A DNA stretch of 64,000 bases, taken from assembly GCF_033170385.1 (NCBI RefSeq), contig NZ_CP126170.1, positions 4,977,848 through 5,041,847 of the forward strand. Reading direction: 5' to 3'. The position numbers were made by a program, and so were the translations under genes. A model generated the notes under the pieces. The model had not been told where the DNA came from and did no database searches. It saw only the letters and a program-made list of their open reading frames with translations. This DNA comes from Xanthomonas rydalmerensis (GTDB lineage Bacteria > Pseudomonadota > Gammaproteobacteria > Xanthomonadales > Xanthomonadaceae). This document shows positions 27,629 to 37,190 of the stretch, in pieces. Position 1 is the stretch's first letter. Each line of letters starts with the position of its first letter.

Positions 27629-28534
27629 ATGTTCTTTCGCAATCTGACCCTGTTCCGCTTCCCCACCACGCTCGATTTTTCCGAGGTCGAAAAGCTCCTG
27701 CCGGAGGCCCAGCTCAAATCGGTCGGCCCGCTGGAAATGAGTTCGCGCGGCTTCATCTCCCCATTCGGCCGCGACGAGCAGGAAGCGCTGTCGCACCGCA
27801 TCGCCGAGTTCCTGTGGCTGACCGTCGGCGGCGAGGACAAGATCCTGCCCGGCTCGGTGGTCAACGACCTGCTCGCGCGCAAGGTCGCCGAGATCGAGGA
27901 GAAGGAAGGCCGGCGCCCCGGCGGCCGCGCGCGCAAGCGGCTGAAGGACGACCTGATCCACGAGCTGCTGCCGCGCGCCTTCGTCAAGTCCTCGCGCACC
28001 GACGCCATGCTCGACCTGCAGCACGGCTACGTCGCGGTGGACACCTCCAGCCGCAAGACCGGCGAGAACGTGATGTCGGAGATCCGCGGGCTGCTCGGCA
28101 GCTTCCCGGCGTTGCCGCTGAACGCCGAAGTGGCGCCGCGCTCGATCCTCACCGGCTGGATCGCCGGCGAGCCGTTGCCCGAAGGCCTGAGCCTGGGCGA
28201 AGAGTGCGAGATGAAGGACCCGATCGAAGGCGGCGCGGTGGTCAAGTGCCAGCACCAGGAACTGCGCTGCGACGAGATCGACAAGCACCTGGAGGCCGGC
28301 AAGCAGGTCACCAAGCTGGCGCTGGTGCTCGACGACCACGTGTCCTTCGTGCTCGGCGACGACCTGGTGATCCGCAAGCTGAAGTTCCTCGACGGTGCGC
28401 TGGACCAGCTCGAACACGCCGACCAGGACGGCGTGCGCGCCGAACTGGACGCGCGCTTCGCGCTGATGAGCGCGGAGGTGCGGCGCCTGTTCCTGCTGCT
28501 GGAAGAGGCGTTGAAGCTGAGCAAGGCCGACTGA
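27629..28534 (+). CDS. rdgC: Recombination-associated protein RdgC
   Basis: Ring-shaped double-stranded-DNA-binding protein that modulates RecA. 301 residues starting MFFRNLTLFRFP and containing the family patterns SSRGFISPFG, RRPGGRARKRLKDDLIHELLPRAFVKSSRT and the C-terminal VLDDHVSFVLGDDLVIRKLKF. The ATG at 27629 matches the conserved N-terminus; a CAAT-type -10 lies about 60 bases upstream. Complete and ordinary. Confidence 0.95.
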   Translation: MFFRNLTLFRFPTTLDFSEVEKLLPEAQLKSVGPLEMSSRGFISPFGRDEQEALSHRIAEFLWLTVGGEDKILPGSVVNDLLARKVAEIEEKEGRRPGGRARKRLKDDLIHELLPRAFVKSSRTDAMLDLQHGYVAVDTSSRKTGENVMSEIRGLLGSFPALPLNAEVAPRSILTGWIAGEPLPEGLSLGEECEMKDPIEGGAVVKCQHQELRCDEIDKHLEAGKQVTKLALVLDDHVSFVLGDDLVIRKLKFLDGALDQLEHADQDGVRAELDARFALMSAEVRRLFLLLEEALKLSKAD

Positions 28535-28586
28535 TGCCGCGGAGGCAGCCGCACGCCGCTGTCACCGTGCGCACCCGCGCCGGCGG

Positions 28587-28592
28587 TATGCT
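28587..28592 (+). promoter_or_regulatory. -10-like box of the YgjP-type gene, leaderless arrangement
   Basis: TATGCT lies six bases before the ATG at 28599, with no ribosome site between. Confidence 0.4.
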
Positions 28593-28598
28593 GTGCCC

Positions 28599-29390
28599 AT
28601 GCCCGATCTGCTCCGTCGCCTGATCGCGCCGCCCTCGGCGGCCGTCGAACGCGACCTCGTCCGCTTCCGCCTGGACGAGCGCGAGGTCGAAGTGCTGCGC
28701 GTGCGCGACCCGCGCGCGCGGCGCATCAAGCTCAGCGTGGACGAACGCGGCGCGCGGCTGACCCTGCCGCTGCGGGCCAGCCTGGTCGCCGGCGAACGCT
28801 TCCTGCTGGAGAACCGGCAGTGGCTGGCGCAGCAGCTCTCGCGCTATGTCGCCGCCGAAACGCTGACGCCGCTGCGGCCGGGCGAGGCCGGCGAACTGCC
28901 GCTGCGCGGGCAATCGTTGCCGGTAGCCTGGCACGACGCCCGCTACGCGCGCATCGAGGTCGCCGACGGCGTGGCCCACCTGCATCTGCCGCCGCGCGGC
29001 GGCGACGCGACGCTGCGCCGCGCGCTGCGCGACTTCTACGAAGCCCAGGCCCGCGCCGACGTCGGCCGCTGGCTGCCGCAGTACCTGCCTTCGCTGCCGC
29101 GGGCCCCGCGCGCGGTGCGCTACAAGGTCATGTCCTCGCAATGGGGCTCGCTGGCGCCCGACGGCAGCATGGCGCTGGACCTGGCGCTGGTGCTGGGGCG
29201 GCCCTCGGCGTTCGAGTACGTGCTGGTGCACGAGCTCTGTCACCTGATCCAGGCCAATCACTCGCCGGCGTTCTGGCACGAAGTGGAAGCGCGCTTCCCC
29301 GACTGGCGCGCCGAGCGCACCTGGTTCCACCAGCACGGCCGCCAGCTCAAGGCGCATCTGCGCTGGCTGCTGCGTCCGGATCGCGACTGA
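28599..29390 (+). CDS. YgjP/DUF45 family zinc metallopeptidase
   Basis: 263 residues. The zincin motif VHELCHLIQANHSPAFW gives HExxH with the downstream His of the family. The preceding KVMSSQWGSLAPDGSMALDLALVLG matches the YgjP/DUF45 (M48-related) signature, in which the usual text is RWGSC; here the serine and cysteine region reads QWGSL. The ATG at 28599 is preferred over a GTG at 28593. Cellular role unknown; no signal peptide, so probably cytoplasmic. Confidence 0.85.
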   Translation: MPDLLRRLIAPPSAAVERDLVRFRLDEREVEVLRVRDPRARRIKLSVDERGARLTLPLRASLVAGERFLLENRQWLAQQLSRYVAAETLTPLRPGEAGELPLRGQSLPVAWHDARYARIEVADGVAHLHLPPRGGDATLRRALRDFYEAQARADVGRWLPQYLPSLPRAPRAVRYKVMSSQWGSLAPDGSMALDLALVLGRPSAFEYVLVHELCHLIQANHSPAFWHEVEARFPDWRAERTWFHQHGRQLKAHLRWLLRPDRD

Positions 29391-29425
29391 GGCGCGCATC
29401 CACGAACGGTGACAAACGCGCCACA

Positions 29426-29485
29426 GGAGCGGCTTCAGCCGCGACGGGCGTTCTCGATGAAGCCCGTCGCGGCTGAAGCCGCTCC
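29426..29485. repeat. REP-type inverted repeat, family A
   Basis: Near-perfect arms of about 24 bases (GGAGCGGCTTCAGCCGCGAC... and its complement) separated by about 12 bases, downstream of the YgjP-type gene. The same element occurs at 55469-55530, and a degenerate form lies inside glyS at 44864-44935. Confidence 0.9.
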
Positions 29486-29965
29486 CACTGGCCAAGCTGC
29501 ACACGATAGGCTTGGACGAAAGCACGTTCTTCGAAGGGCACCGAAGACGCTGCGGCGGTTGTGCGCCGGCCCGCGACTGAACGCCGAACAACGCGATGCG
29601 ATCGGCGTGAGCGGCAAGGGTGTGTTGGAGAGCGAATCGGCCACGCATGCTGCGCTGCGGTACGACATGGCGCGCAAGCGGAGATGCGAACAAGGGGGGA
29701 TGAGCGTGCGGGTGGGCGCCGATGCGGTCGCATCGCGATCTGTCACCCCAGCGCTGCGGAAGCAGAACTCCATGCAGCGCCCGGCAGGCCCCCTCTCCTC
29801 CCGCCTACCGCGAATCAGGCGCGTCCTCCGGCGCCAGCGAGGCGGTACGGTCCGTGCGGCACTACGCCGGCATGTCAGGACGCCGGGATCGAGCCGCGTA
29901 CACAAGACGTATCGCGTCTACGCCTGTTGACGGCAGGCGTGGGCGCAACTTAAGCGAAAATTTTT

Positions 29966-30010
29966 CTACACACAAGCTTCACTTTGCGTGTGTAGGGAGC
30001 ACACCTACAC
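29966..30010. other. Overlapping alternative hairpins
   Basis: Segment A CTACACAC (29966-29973) can pair with B GTGTGTAG (29988-29995). B, extended by one G, can instead pair with C CCTACAC (30004-30010). The two structures exclude each other, as in attenuators. It lies downstream of the chemoreceptor stop, so a role is unclear. Confidence 0.4.
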
Positions 30011-30121
30011 GACTGTCCGCAGGCCCCTGACAGCCACGCATTCGGCATGGCGGCGGAAGACACATCGGTCACCGCCGGCGCTGCGCGCATGCCGCCCGAT
30101 CCGCCCGACAGCCGCTCTCGG

Positions 30122-32311
30122 TCAGGCGCTGCGCGCGTATTCGAAACCGACGGGCGCAGGCTGGATCGCCAGCACCGGCTCCTCCGCGTGCGGCACCTGC
30201 GTTGCCGCATCGGCCAGCCGGAACACCGCCACCGCCTCGCTCAGGCTGCCGGCCTGCCGCTCCAAGGCACGCGAGGCCGCGGTGGCCTGTTCCACCAGCG
30301 CCAGGTTCTGTTGGGTGCTGCGGTCCATCTGCGCCATCGCCTGGCCGACTTCGTCGATGCCGGCGGCCTGCTCCTGCGAGGCCGCCGCGATGCCCGCCAT
30401 GAGCGCATTGACCTCGCTCACCGACGCGAGCACGCGGCCCATGGTGCTGCCGGCATCGTGCACCTGCGCCGACGCCACCGCGACCTGGTTCACCGATGCC
30501 TCGATCAGGCGCTTGATCTCCTTGGCCGCATCGGCCGAGCGCTGCGCCAGCGCGCGCACCTCGCTGGCGACCACGGCGAAGCCGCGGCCCTGCTCGCCGG
30601 CGCGTGCGGCTTCGACCGCGGCGTTGAGCGCCAGGATGTTGGTCTGGAAGGCGATGCCGTCGATCACCCCGATGATCTCGCCGATCTTGCGCGAGGCCGC
30701 TTCCACGCCCTGCATCGCACCGACCGCCGCGTCGATCGACGCACCGCCATGACCGGCGACCGTCGCCGCCGCGTCGGCCAGCTCGTTGGCGTGGTGCGCA
30801 TGGGCGGCGTTCTGGCGGACGGTCTCGGTCAGGCGCGCCGCCGCACGAGCGGTGCGTTCCAGCGTGCCCGCCTGTTCGGCGCTGCGCTGCGACAGGTCCT
30901 GATGGCCGCCGGCGATGGCGCCGGCTTCGGCGTCGATCGCCGCGGCCGCGTGCTGGATGCCGGCCACGATCGCCGCCAGCTGGTCGGCGCTGGCATTGGC
31001 GTCGTCGCGCATGTCGGCGAACACGCCGCGGAAGTCGCCGCGCATGCGCACGCCGAGGTCGCCGCTGGCGATGGCGCGCAGCAACCCGGACAACTCGCCC
31101 AGGTTGCCGTCCACCGTCGCCATCAACTGATTGAGGCTCTCGAGCATGATGCGGAAATCGTGCTGGTGCGCGCCCACGTCGGCGCGTGCGCTGAAGTCGC
31201 CGGCCGCGGCGGCCTCGGCCAGGTGCCAGATGTCGCGGCTGAGCGTGCCGAGGTTGGCCTTGATCGCATCCATCGCCTCGGAGATCGCCGCCTGCTCGCC
31301 GGGCAGGCGCGGCATGTCCTCGCTGAGATCGCCGATGGCGTAGCGCCGCATCAGCGCCACCATCGACTGCGCGGTGCCCACGTGCAGGTCGACCAGCGCA
31401 TTGGCGTCGCGCAGCAGCTGCCCGTAATCGCCGGGGAACGCCGCCGCGTCGCCGCGGCAGGCGATGGCGCCGTCGGCATGCTGTTGCGCCATCTGCCGCT
31501 GCTCGGCCAGCACCGCGCGCAGCTGCGTCTGCATGGTCTGCATGCTGCGCAGCAGGTCGGCGGCCTCGTCGTTGCCCTGTGCCGGCACCACCGCGTCGAG
31601 CTGGCCGGCGGCGATAGCCGCGGCGACGCGGGTGCCCTCGCGCAGCGGCCGCACCAGGCTCTGGGTGATGCACCAGCCCAGCCAGGCGCTGACCGCCAGC
31701 AACAGGCCGCCGCCGAGCAGCAGCAGCCAGCGCGCGTGGGCCATGGTGGTCACCGCCTGCGCATAGGAACCGTCGCTGAGCGTGCGCAGGTGCGCGGCAT
31801 TGCGCTGGATCGCCTGCTGCCACTGCGCCAGCAGCGGCTGCAGGGTGTACAGGTGCAGGGTCTGCGCATCCAGGTTCTGGTTGTCGGCGGCCAGTGCCAG
31901 CACCTGCGACTGGAACGGCTGCACCTGCGCATAGGCCTTGTCGATCGCCGCGCGCAACTGCGCGCCGGTGCGGTCGGCCGGGTCCAGGCGCATCGCGAAC
32001 AGCTTGCGCCGCGCCTGCGCGTAGTCCTGCTGCGCCGCGCCGATGGCGCGCACCACCGCCTGCTTCTCGTCGGGATTGGTCAGGATGACATCGTTGAGCA
32101 GGCCGATCTCCAGCCGCGCCTGCGCCGCGACCATCGCGTTGGACAGGCGGATCTTCTCCATCTTGTCCAGGGCGATGTCGTCGAGCTGATGCCGCGCCAG
32201 CGCCATCGACGCCAGGCTGGCCACGATCAGGGCGCCGCAGATCGACAGCAGGGCGGCGAAGGCGAAGGTCAGGCGCGGGCCGACCCGGTAGCGGCGAAGG
32301 AGGCGGATCAT
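30122..32311 (-). CDS. Methyl-accepting chemotaxis protein with poly-HAMP array (second copy)
   Basis: 729-residue chemoreceptor with TM1 about 13-37, a helical periplasmic sensor, TM2 about 195-216 and a HAMP domain. Repeated HAMP-like units follow, marked by GDL/GDF at 327, 371 and 417. The conserved signalling tip contains [21 protein letters not shown] and [17 protein letters not shown]. Sequence blocks such as [15 protein letters not shown] and GVFADMR are shared with the receptor at 19515-21719, so they are paralogues with different sensors. No C-terminal pentapeptide. The ligand is unknown. Confidence 0.93.
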   Translation of the reverse strand: MIRLLRRYRVGPRLTFAFAALLSICGALIVASLASMALARHQLDDIALDKMEKIRLSNAMVAAQARLEIGLLNDVILTNPDEKQAVVRAIGAAQQDYAQARRKLFAMRLDPADRTGAQLRAAIDKAYAQVQPFQSQVLALAADNQNLDAQTLHLYTLQPLLAQWQQAIQRNAAHLRTLSDGSYAQAVTTMAHARWLLLLGGGLLLAVSAWLGWCITQSLVRPLREGTRVAAAIAAGQLDAVVPAQGNDEAADLLRSMQTMQTQLRAVLAEQRQMAQQHADGAIACRGDAAAFPGDYGQLLRDANALVDLHVGTAQSMVALMRRYAIGDLSEDMPRLPGEQAAISEAMDAIKANLGTLSRDIWHLAEAAAAGDFSARADVGAHQHDFRIMLESLNQLMATVDGNLGELSGLLRAIASGDLGVRMRGDFRGVFADMRDDANASADQLAAIVAGIQHAAAAIDAEAGAIAGGHQDLSQRSAEQAGTLERTARAAARLTETVRQNAAHAHHANELADAAATVAGHGGASIDAAVGAMQGVEAASRKIGEIIGVIDGIAFQTNILALNAAVEAARAGEQGRGFAVVASEVRALAQRSADAAKEIKRLIEASVNQVAVASAQVHDAGSTMGRVLASVSEVNALMAGIAAASQEQAAGIDEVGQAMAQMDRSTQQNLALVEQATAASRALERQAGSLSEAVAVFRLADAATQVPHAEEPVLAIQPAPVGFEYARSA

Positions 32312-32537
32312 CGGAAGTGCGGCGTCAGGGCGAAGGGTGCCCGCTACGCTGTGCGCCGAAGTTTTCCGAAACGCGACGGCGCGGCGACAACATGTCGAAC
32401 TGTGACGCCGGGAGGAGGACGACCGCGGCGTATTGCGCAGCGCTGGCTGTCACTGCGTCGCAGTATGCGTGCGCGCTGTCCGGCGGCATGGCCGCGCAGC
32501 GCGCGCTGCGCCCGCGCGTGCCGCCGCCGCGGCCGCC

Positions 32538-33380
32538 TCAGAGGAAGTCGTGCAGCAACGCGGCCACCGCCGCCGGCTGTTCCATGTGCAGATGATGGGT
32601 GCCGGGCAGCGTGTGCACACGGCCGTCGCGCAGGCACGCCGCGCGCTGCAGGCGCAGCGGCTCGGGCAGCATGTCCTGCGCCGGATCGGCGAACACCACC
32701 GCGGTCGGGCACTCGATGCCGGCCAGCAGCGCCTGCATCTGTGTCTCGGTCGAACGGATCGCCGTCGGCAAGGTCAGGCGGCGGTCGCTGCGCCACACGT
32801 AGCCGCCGTCCACCGCGCGCACGCCGCGTTCCACCAGCAGCCGCGCCGCCGGCTCGCTGAGTTGGTTGGCCAGCATCCGCGCGCGCACCGGCGCGGCGAG
32901 GTCCGGGAAGACGCGCAACGGTGCGGCGTTGACGCGGCGAGTGCTGGCGACGCTATTGCGCAGCCGTGCCACCGCGCCGTCCTCGCTCTCGGCCAGGCCG
33001 CCCAGCATCTCGATCGCCACCAGCTTCTCGATGCGCTGCGGCGCCGCGGCGGCCAGCAGGCTGGCGATGGCCGCGCCCATCGAATGGCCGATCAGCAAGA
33101 AGCGCTCCCAGCCCAGCGCATCGGCCGCGTCCAGCACCGGATGCAGGGCACTGGCCAGCAGGTACTCCGCGCCCTCGGGCAAGGCGCTGCTGTGGCCATG
33201 GCCGGGCAGGTCCAGCATCACCAGGTCCAACTGCGGCAGGTGCCGGCTCAGCGGCACGAAGCTGGCGGCGTTGTCGAGCCAGCCGTGCAAGGCCAGCGCC
33301 TTGGGTCCATCCGGATTGCCGCTGCGCAGCCCGGCCAGCGCGCCCACCCGCGACGGGCAGGCGAAGGGACGCAAACTCAT
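32538..33380 (-). CDS. Alpha/beta-hydrolase fold protein
   Basis: 280 residues. The [13 protein letters not shown] oxyanion region, the nucleophile elbow GHSMGAA and the late catalytic His in [12 protein letters not shown] fit a serine alpha/beta hydrolase. Substrate unknown; no signal peptide. The ATG at 33380 overlaps the hemH stop as ATGA, so it is coupled to hemH translation. A functional link to haem synthesis is not established. Confidence 0.88.
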   Translation of the reverse strand: MSLRPFACPSRVGALAGLRSGNPDGPKALALHGWLDNAASFVPLSRHLPQLDLVMLDLPGHGHSSALPEGAEYLLASALHPVLDAADALGWERFLLIGHSMGAAIASLLAAAAPQRIEKLVAIEMLGGLAESEDGAVARLRNSVASTRRVNAAPLRVFPDLAAPVRARMLANQLSEPAARLLVERGVRAVDGGYVWRSDRRLTLPTAIRSTETQMQALLAGIECPTAVVFADPAQDMLPEPLRLQRAACLRDGRVHTLPGTHHLHMEQPAAVAALLHDFL

Positions 33381-34336
33381 GCGGCGCGGGCCGCCAGCTG
33401 CGCCAGTGCGCGCGCGTGCGCCGGGGCGTCGTTGAGACAGGGGATGTAGCGCACCTGCATGCCGCGTTCGGCGCAGGTCTCGACGAAGCCCATCGCCACT
33501 TCTTCCAGGGTTTCCAGGCAATCGGTGGCGAAGCCGGGACAGATCACGTCCACCTGCTTGACCCCCTGCGCGGCCAGGTCCCACAGCCGCGGTTCGGCAT
33601 ACGGGCGCAGCCAGCGCTCGGCGCCGAAGCGCGACTGGTAGCCGAGCTCCCATTCCCCGGCCTCCAGGCCCAGCGCGGTGGCGATCGCCTGCGCGCTGGC
33701 TTCGCAGCGCTGCGGGTAGGGATCACCGTTGTTGGCCACGCGCTGCGGCAGGCCATGGAACGAGAAGAACAGGCGCTCGCCGCGGCCGTGCTGCGCCCAG
33801 TGCGCGCGCACGCTGTCGGCGACCGCGGCGACCCAGGCCGGATCGGTCGGGTAGTCCTCGATCAGGTGCACCGGCAGCTGCGGATGGCGCGCCTGCCAGG
33901 CCTGCACCACGTCCTCGATCGAGGCGGTGGTGGTGGTCGAATACTGCGGGTACAGCGGCAGTACCACGATCCGGCGCACGCCGGCCTCGCGCAGCGCGTC
34001 CAGGGCCGGCGCCAGCGCCGGCGTGCCGTAGCGCATCGCCCAGGCCACGCGGTGCCCGGGCAGTTCGCGCTGCATGCCCTCGGCCAGGCGCCGGGTGTAC
34101 ACCGCCAGCGGCGAGCCGTCGGCCAGCCACACCTGCGCGTACTTCTCCGCCGACTTGGGCGAGCGCCGCGGCAGGATCACCCAGTGCAGCAGCGGCCACC
34201 AGAACAGCCGCGGGATCGCGACCACGCGCTTGTCGCCGAGGAACTCGGCCAGATAACGGGCGACCGCAGGCGCGGTCGGCGCCTCGGGCGTGCCTAGATT
34301 CACCACCAGGATGGCGGTCTCGGGTGCGTCGGACAT
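33377..34336 (-). CDS. hemH: Ferrochelatase
   Basis: Inserts Fe2+ into protoporphyrin IX, the last step of haem synthesis. 319 residues with [24 protein letters not shown], the catalytic-His motif FSFHGLPQR, and [15 protein letters not shown] near the C-terminus. The ATG at 34336 fits the conserved N-terminus ([10 protein letters not shown]). A CACAAT box lies six bases upstream, so it may be another leaderless transcript. Coupled to the downstream alpha/beta hydrolase gene. Confidence 0.96.
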   Translation of the reverse strand: MSDAPETAILVVNLGTPEAPTAPAVARYLAEFLGDKRVVAIPRLFWWPLLHWVILPRRSPKSAEKYAQVWLADGSPLAVYTRRLAEGMQRELPGHRVAWAMRYGTPALAPALDALREAGVRRIVVLPLYPQYSTTTTASIEDVVQAWQARHPQLPVHLIEDYPTDPAWVAAVADSVRAHWAQHGRGERLFFSFHGLPQRVANNGDPYPQRCEASAQAIATALGLEAGEWELGYQSRFGAERWLRPYAEPRLWDLAAQGVKQVDVICPGFATDCLETLEEVAMGFVETCAERGMQVRYIPCLNDAPAHARALAQLAARAA

Positions 34337-34503
34337 GCGCGCATTGTGGCAGAGCGCGCGCGTCGCGGCGTGTCGATCCGCTCGATCGCGGCGATCGATG
34401 GCGCCTGTGCATGGCGCCGGCACCACTCATTGCCGATTCATTGCCCTGTGACTAAGTTCAATCACTTGCAGTATCTTGCTGCGGACCTACTTCGGAGCCC
34501 GCC

Positions 34504-35400
34504 ATGCCCCTCCTGCCGCGCCTCGCCCTGTTGATGAGCACCGTGTTGTTCGCTGGCCACGCCGTGGCCGGTCCGGAAGAGGACGAGCGCGCCCGCAATG
34601 CGCTGCGCGTGCTGACCGACATCCAGAAGATTCCCGAACAGTCCATCCCCGACAAGCTGCTCGACGAGGGCCGCGCCATCGTGGTGATCCCGGACACGCT
34701 CAAGGCCGGCCTGGTGATCGGCGGGCGTCGCGGCCATGGCCTGATGTCGGTCAAGCGCCCCGATGGCACCTGGTCCAATCCGGTGTTCGTCAAGCTCACC
34801 GGCGGCAGCATCGGCTTCCAGGTCGGCGTGCAGTCCTCCGACGTGGTGCTGGTGTTCCGCAACGACCGCAGTCTGGACAACATCGTCAACGGCAAGTTCA
34901 CCCTCGGCGCCGATGCCGGCGTCGCCGCCGGCCCGGTCGGGCGCAACGCCGCCGCCGCCACCGATGGCCAGCTCAAGGCCGAGATCTGGTCGTGGTCGCG
35001 CGCCCGCGGCCTGTTCGCCGGTGTCGCCCTCGACGGCGCCGCGCTGCAGATCGACGATGCCGCCGACCTCAATGCCTACGGCCCCAACACCACCCCGCGG
35101 ATGATCTTCGAAGGCCGCACCACGAACCGGCCGTCCAACGATATCGTCGCCTTCCGCGACAAGCTCGAGGAAGCCACCTACGCCGCGCGGCAGAGCCGCG
35201 GCACCGACAGCAGCGGCGATTCGACCGCGGCCCCGGCACCGGCCATGCCGGCACCGCAGGCCGCGCCGGAACCGACCGCCGCGCCCGACGCCGCTGCCAG
35301 CACCGCCCCCCTGCAGGGCCAGGCACAACCGGCGCAGCAGGGCTTCCAGCCGGTGTCCGACGGCGAGATCCGTACCGAGAAGCTCGACGGCGATCGCTGA
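34504..35400 (+). CDS. SYLF-domain (Ysc84-like) exported protein
   Basis: 298 residues with a signal peptide ending AGHAVAG. The SYLF/Ysc84 domain spans about 45-220: [45 protein letters not shown], and [18 protein letters not shown]. The C-terminus is a low-complexity Ala/Pro/Gln tail ([14 protein letters not shown]). SYLF domains bind phosphoinositides in eukaryotes; the bacterial role is uncertain. It precedes tatABC on the same strand with a palindrome in between. Confidence 0.85.
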   Translation: MPLLPRLALLMSTVLFAGHAVAGPEEDERARNALRVLTDIQKIPEQSIPDKLLDEGRAIVVIPDTLKAGLVIGGRRGHGLMSVKRPDGTWSNPVFVKLTGGSIGFQVGVQSSDVVLVFRNDRSLDNIVNGKFTLGADAGVAAGPVGRNAAAATDGQLKAEIWSWSRARGLFAGVALDGAALQIDDAADLNAYGPNTTPRMIFEGRTTNRPSNDIVAFRDKLEEATYAARQSRGTDSSGDSTAAPAPAMPAPQAAPEPTAAPDAAASTAPLQGQAQPAQQGFQPVSDGEIRTEKLDGDR

Positions 35401-35430
35401 GCGTCGTTCCCAACGCCACCTGTCCATCCC

Positions 35431-35454
35431 GCCGTGCAGGCATGCCTGCACGGC
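35431..35454. other. 24-base perfect palindrome between the SYLF gene and tatA
   Basis: GCCGTGCAGGCA followed by its exact complement, extended by imperfect TCCC/GGGA flanks. It could be a transcript-end hairpin for the SYLF gene; no T-tract follows. Confidence 0.5.
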
Positions 35455-35525
35455 CGGGAAAGGTAACGCGGCACGGCGCGGTGCGTTATCCTGCGGGTTC
35501 CTTACGACTTTTCTGCGAGCGGATC

Positions 35526-35756
35526 ATGGGCAGTCTTAGCATCTGGCACTGGCTGGTCGTGCTGGTGATCGTGCTGCTGGTGTTCGGCACCAAGCGGCTG
35601 ACGAGCGGCGCCAAGGATCTGGGCAACGCAGTCAAGGAATTCAAGAAAGGCATGCGCGACGAGGACAAGCCCGCCGGCCAGCTCGGCGACGAGACGCGCA
35701 GCAGCAGCGAGCCGTCCCGCCAGACCCAGGCCGAGCGCGACCGCGACGCGCACTGA
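35526..35756 (+). CDS. tatA: Sec-independent translocase subunit TatA
   Basis: 76 residues with one N-terminal membrane helix ([15 protein letters not shown]), the FGTKRL hinge, an amphipathic helix ([15 protein letters not shown]) and a charged C-tail. Forms the pore-like assembly for folded Tat substrates such as the twin-arginine OpgD encoded at 49891-51495. First gene of tatABC. Confidence 0.96.
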   Translation: MGSLSIWHWLVVLVIVLLVFGTKRLTSGAKDLGNAVKEFKKGMRDEDKPAGQLGDETRSSSEPSRQTQAERDRDAH

Positions 35757-35771
35757 CGGGACACCGCCGGC

Positions 35772-36305
35772 GTGTTCGATATCGGATTCAGCGAACTGCT
35801 GGTGATCGCGGTGGTGGCCCTGGTGGTGCTCGGCCCCGAGCGCCTGCCCAAGGCCGCGCGCTTCGCCGGGTTGTGGGTGCGCCGTGCCCGCGCGCAGTGG
35901 GACTCGGTGAAGCAGGAACTGGAACGCGAACTGGAAGCCGAGGAACTCAAGCGCAGCCTGCACGACGTGCACAGTTCGTTGCGCCAGGCCGAGACCCAGT
36001 TTCGCGACGGCAGCGAGGAACTGCAGCGGCAGACCGAGGCGCTGCGCCGCGAGATCGACCCGCACCCGCCGGTGCCGCCTGCCGACAGCGCTTCGGCGAC
36101 CGTGCCGCCAGCGGCCGCCGCCGCAACCGACACTTCGACGCCGCGCGTTGCCGATTCGGCCACGCCCCTGCCGACGCCGACGGCGCCAGCAGCGTCCGCC
36201 GTGCCGGCCGCCGCGCGCGGTGACGCCGCGCCACATCCGGCGCCCTCCGCCACGGCGACGGGCAGTGTCCAGCCGCCCTCCAGTGAGCCGGAGGCACCAC
36301 GATGA
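35772..36305 (+). CDS. tatB: Sec-independent translocase subunit TatB
   Basis: 177 residues from a GTG start. MFDIGFSELLVIAVVALVVLGPERLP is the conserved TatB N-terminus, followed by an amphipathic helix and a long Pro/Ala/Thr-rich tail. Its stop overlaps the tatC ATG (ATGA). Works with TatC in recognising twin-arginine signals. Confidence 0.95.
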   Translation: MFDIGFSELLVIAVVALVVLGPERLPKAARFAGLWVRRARAQWDSVKQELERELEAEELKRSLHDVHSSLRQAETQFRDGSEELQRQTEALRREIDPHPPVPPADSASATVPPAAAAATDTSTPRVADSATPLPTPTAPAASAVPAAARGDAAPHPAPSATATGSVQPPSSEPEAPR

Positions 36306-37042
36306 ACGTCGAAGCCGAAAGCAGCCTGATCGAACACCTGATCGAACTGCGCGCGCGGCTGATGCGCGCGCTGATCGGCCTGGGCGTGGTGGTGGTGGTG
36401 GTGCTGCCCTTCTCCAAGCGCCTGTACTCCTGGCTGGCCGAGCCGATGCTGGCGCAGTTGCCGGTGGGCCAGAGCGTGATCGCCACGCACCCGGCCGGCG
36501 CCGTCATCGCCCCGCTGAAGCTGGCGTTCTTCCTGGCCCTGTTCGTGTCCGCGCCGTGGCTGCTGTACCAGGCCTGGGCCTTTGTCGCGCCCGGCCTGTA
36601 CCAGCGCGAGAAGCGCCTGGCGCTGCCGCTGCTGGCCTCGGCGGTGCTGCTGTTCTACCTCGGCTGCGGCTTCGCCTACTTCCTGGTGCTGCCGGCGGTG
36701 TTCCACTTCCTGACCACGTTCAAGCCGGACGTGATCCAGCTCACCCCCGATGCCGGCGCCTACCTGGACTTCGTCCTGGCGATCTTCTTCGCCTTCGGCG
36801 CCAGCTTCGAACTGCCGGTGGCGCTGGTGATCCTGGCCCTGCTCGGCTGGGTGACCCCGCAGCAACTGCGCGAGGGCCGCGGCTACGCGGTGGTCGGCAT
36901 CTTCGTTCTGGCGGCGATCCTGACCCCGCCGGACGTGGTCTCGCAGCTGATGCTGGCGATCCCAATGTGCCTGCTGTACGAGCTGGGCATCATCGCCGCG
37001 GCGGCGGTGACGAAGAAGCCGGGAGTGGAGATTCGGGAATAG
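36302..37042 (+). CDS. tatC: Sec-independent translocase subunit TatC
   Basis: 246 residues with six membrane segments and the conserved N-terminal LIEHLIELRARL and the FALFVSAPWLLYQAWAFVAPGLYQREKR loop that binds the twin-arginine signal. The last codons (KPGVEIRE and the stop) lie in a copy of the GATTCGG repeat family (37021-37052), so the C-terminus appears to be repeat-derived. Confidence 0.96.
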   Translation: MNVEAESSLIEHLIELRARLMRALIGLGVVVVVVLPFSKRLYSWLAEPMLAQLPVGQSVIATHPAGAVIAPLKLAFFLALFVSAPWLLYQAWAFVAPGLYQREKRLALPLLASAVLLFYLGCGFAYFLVLPAVFHFLTTFKPDVIQLTPDAGAYLDFVLAIFFAFGASFELPVALVILALLGWVTPQQLREGRGYAVVGIFVLAAILTPPDVVSQLMLAIPMCLLYELGIIAAAAVTKKPGVEIRE

Positions 37043-37052
37043 GGATTCGTAA
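37021..37052 (+). repeat. GATTCGG-type repeat at the tatC 3' end
   Basis: A copy of a repeat made of degenerate GGGATTCGGGAAT units. It supplies the final tatC codons and its TAG stop. Inverted copies lie at 37151-37190 and 45971-46010. Confidence 0.75.
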
Positions 37053-37110
37053 GCGCGGTTCGCTGCGTCTGACGCATCCTAGGACCAGATAGCGCTCGCC
37101 TGCACACAGC

Positions 37111-37135
37111 AAAACGGCCCCAAGGGGCCGTTTTT
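37111..37135. terminator. Bidirectional intrinsic terminator between tatC and the convergent membrane-protein gene
   Basis: AAAACGGCCCC-AA-GGGGCCGTTTTT: a GC stem flanked by A and T tracts, so it works in both directions. Confidence 0.9.
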
Positions 37136-37150
37136 GCTGTTGCTGTCGCT

Positions 37151-37190
37151 CTACGAATCCCGAATCCCCACTCCCGAATCCCAGCCCTCA
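37151..37190 (-). repeat. GATTCGG-type repeat at the 3' end of the membrane-protein gene
   Basis: An inverted copy of the 37021-37052 repeat. Its innermost TCA is the complement of the TGA stop of the gene that begins at 38087. Confidence 0.75.

Larger units (their letters stand above)
29391..30121. other. 731-base intergenic region with a palindromic repeat and overlapping hairpins
   Basis: It contains the inverted REP-type element at 29426-29485 and, near the right end, two mutually exclusive hairpins (29966-30010) in a more AT-rich stretch. Open frames in 29500-29930 show nothing recognisable; the stretch could be decayed coding DNA, but I cannot show that. Confidence 0.45.

Noticed and set aside
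29409..29930. Possible gene downstream of the YgjP-type gene
   Set aside because: The frame starts in the REP element and is Arg-rich without domain; likely non-coding.
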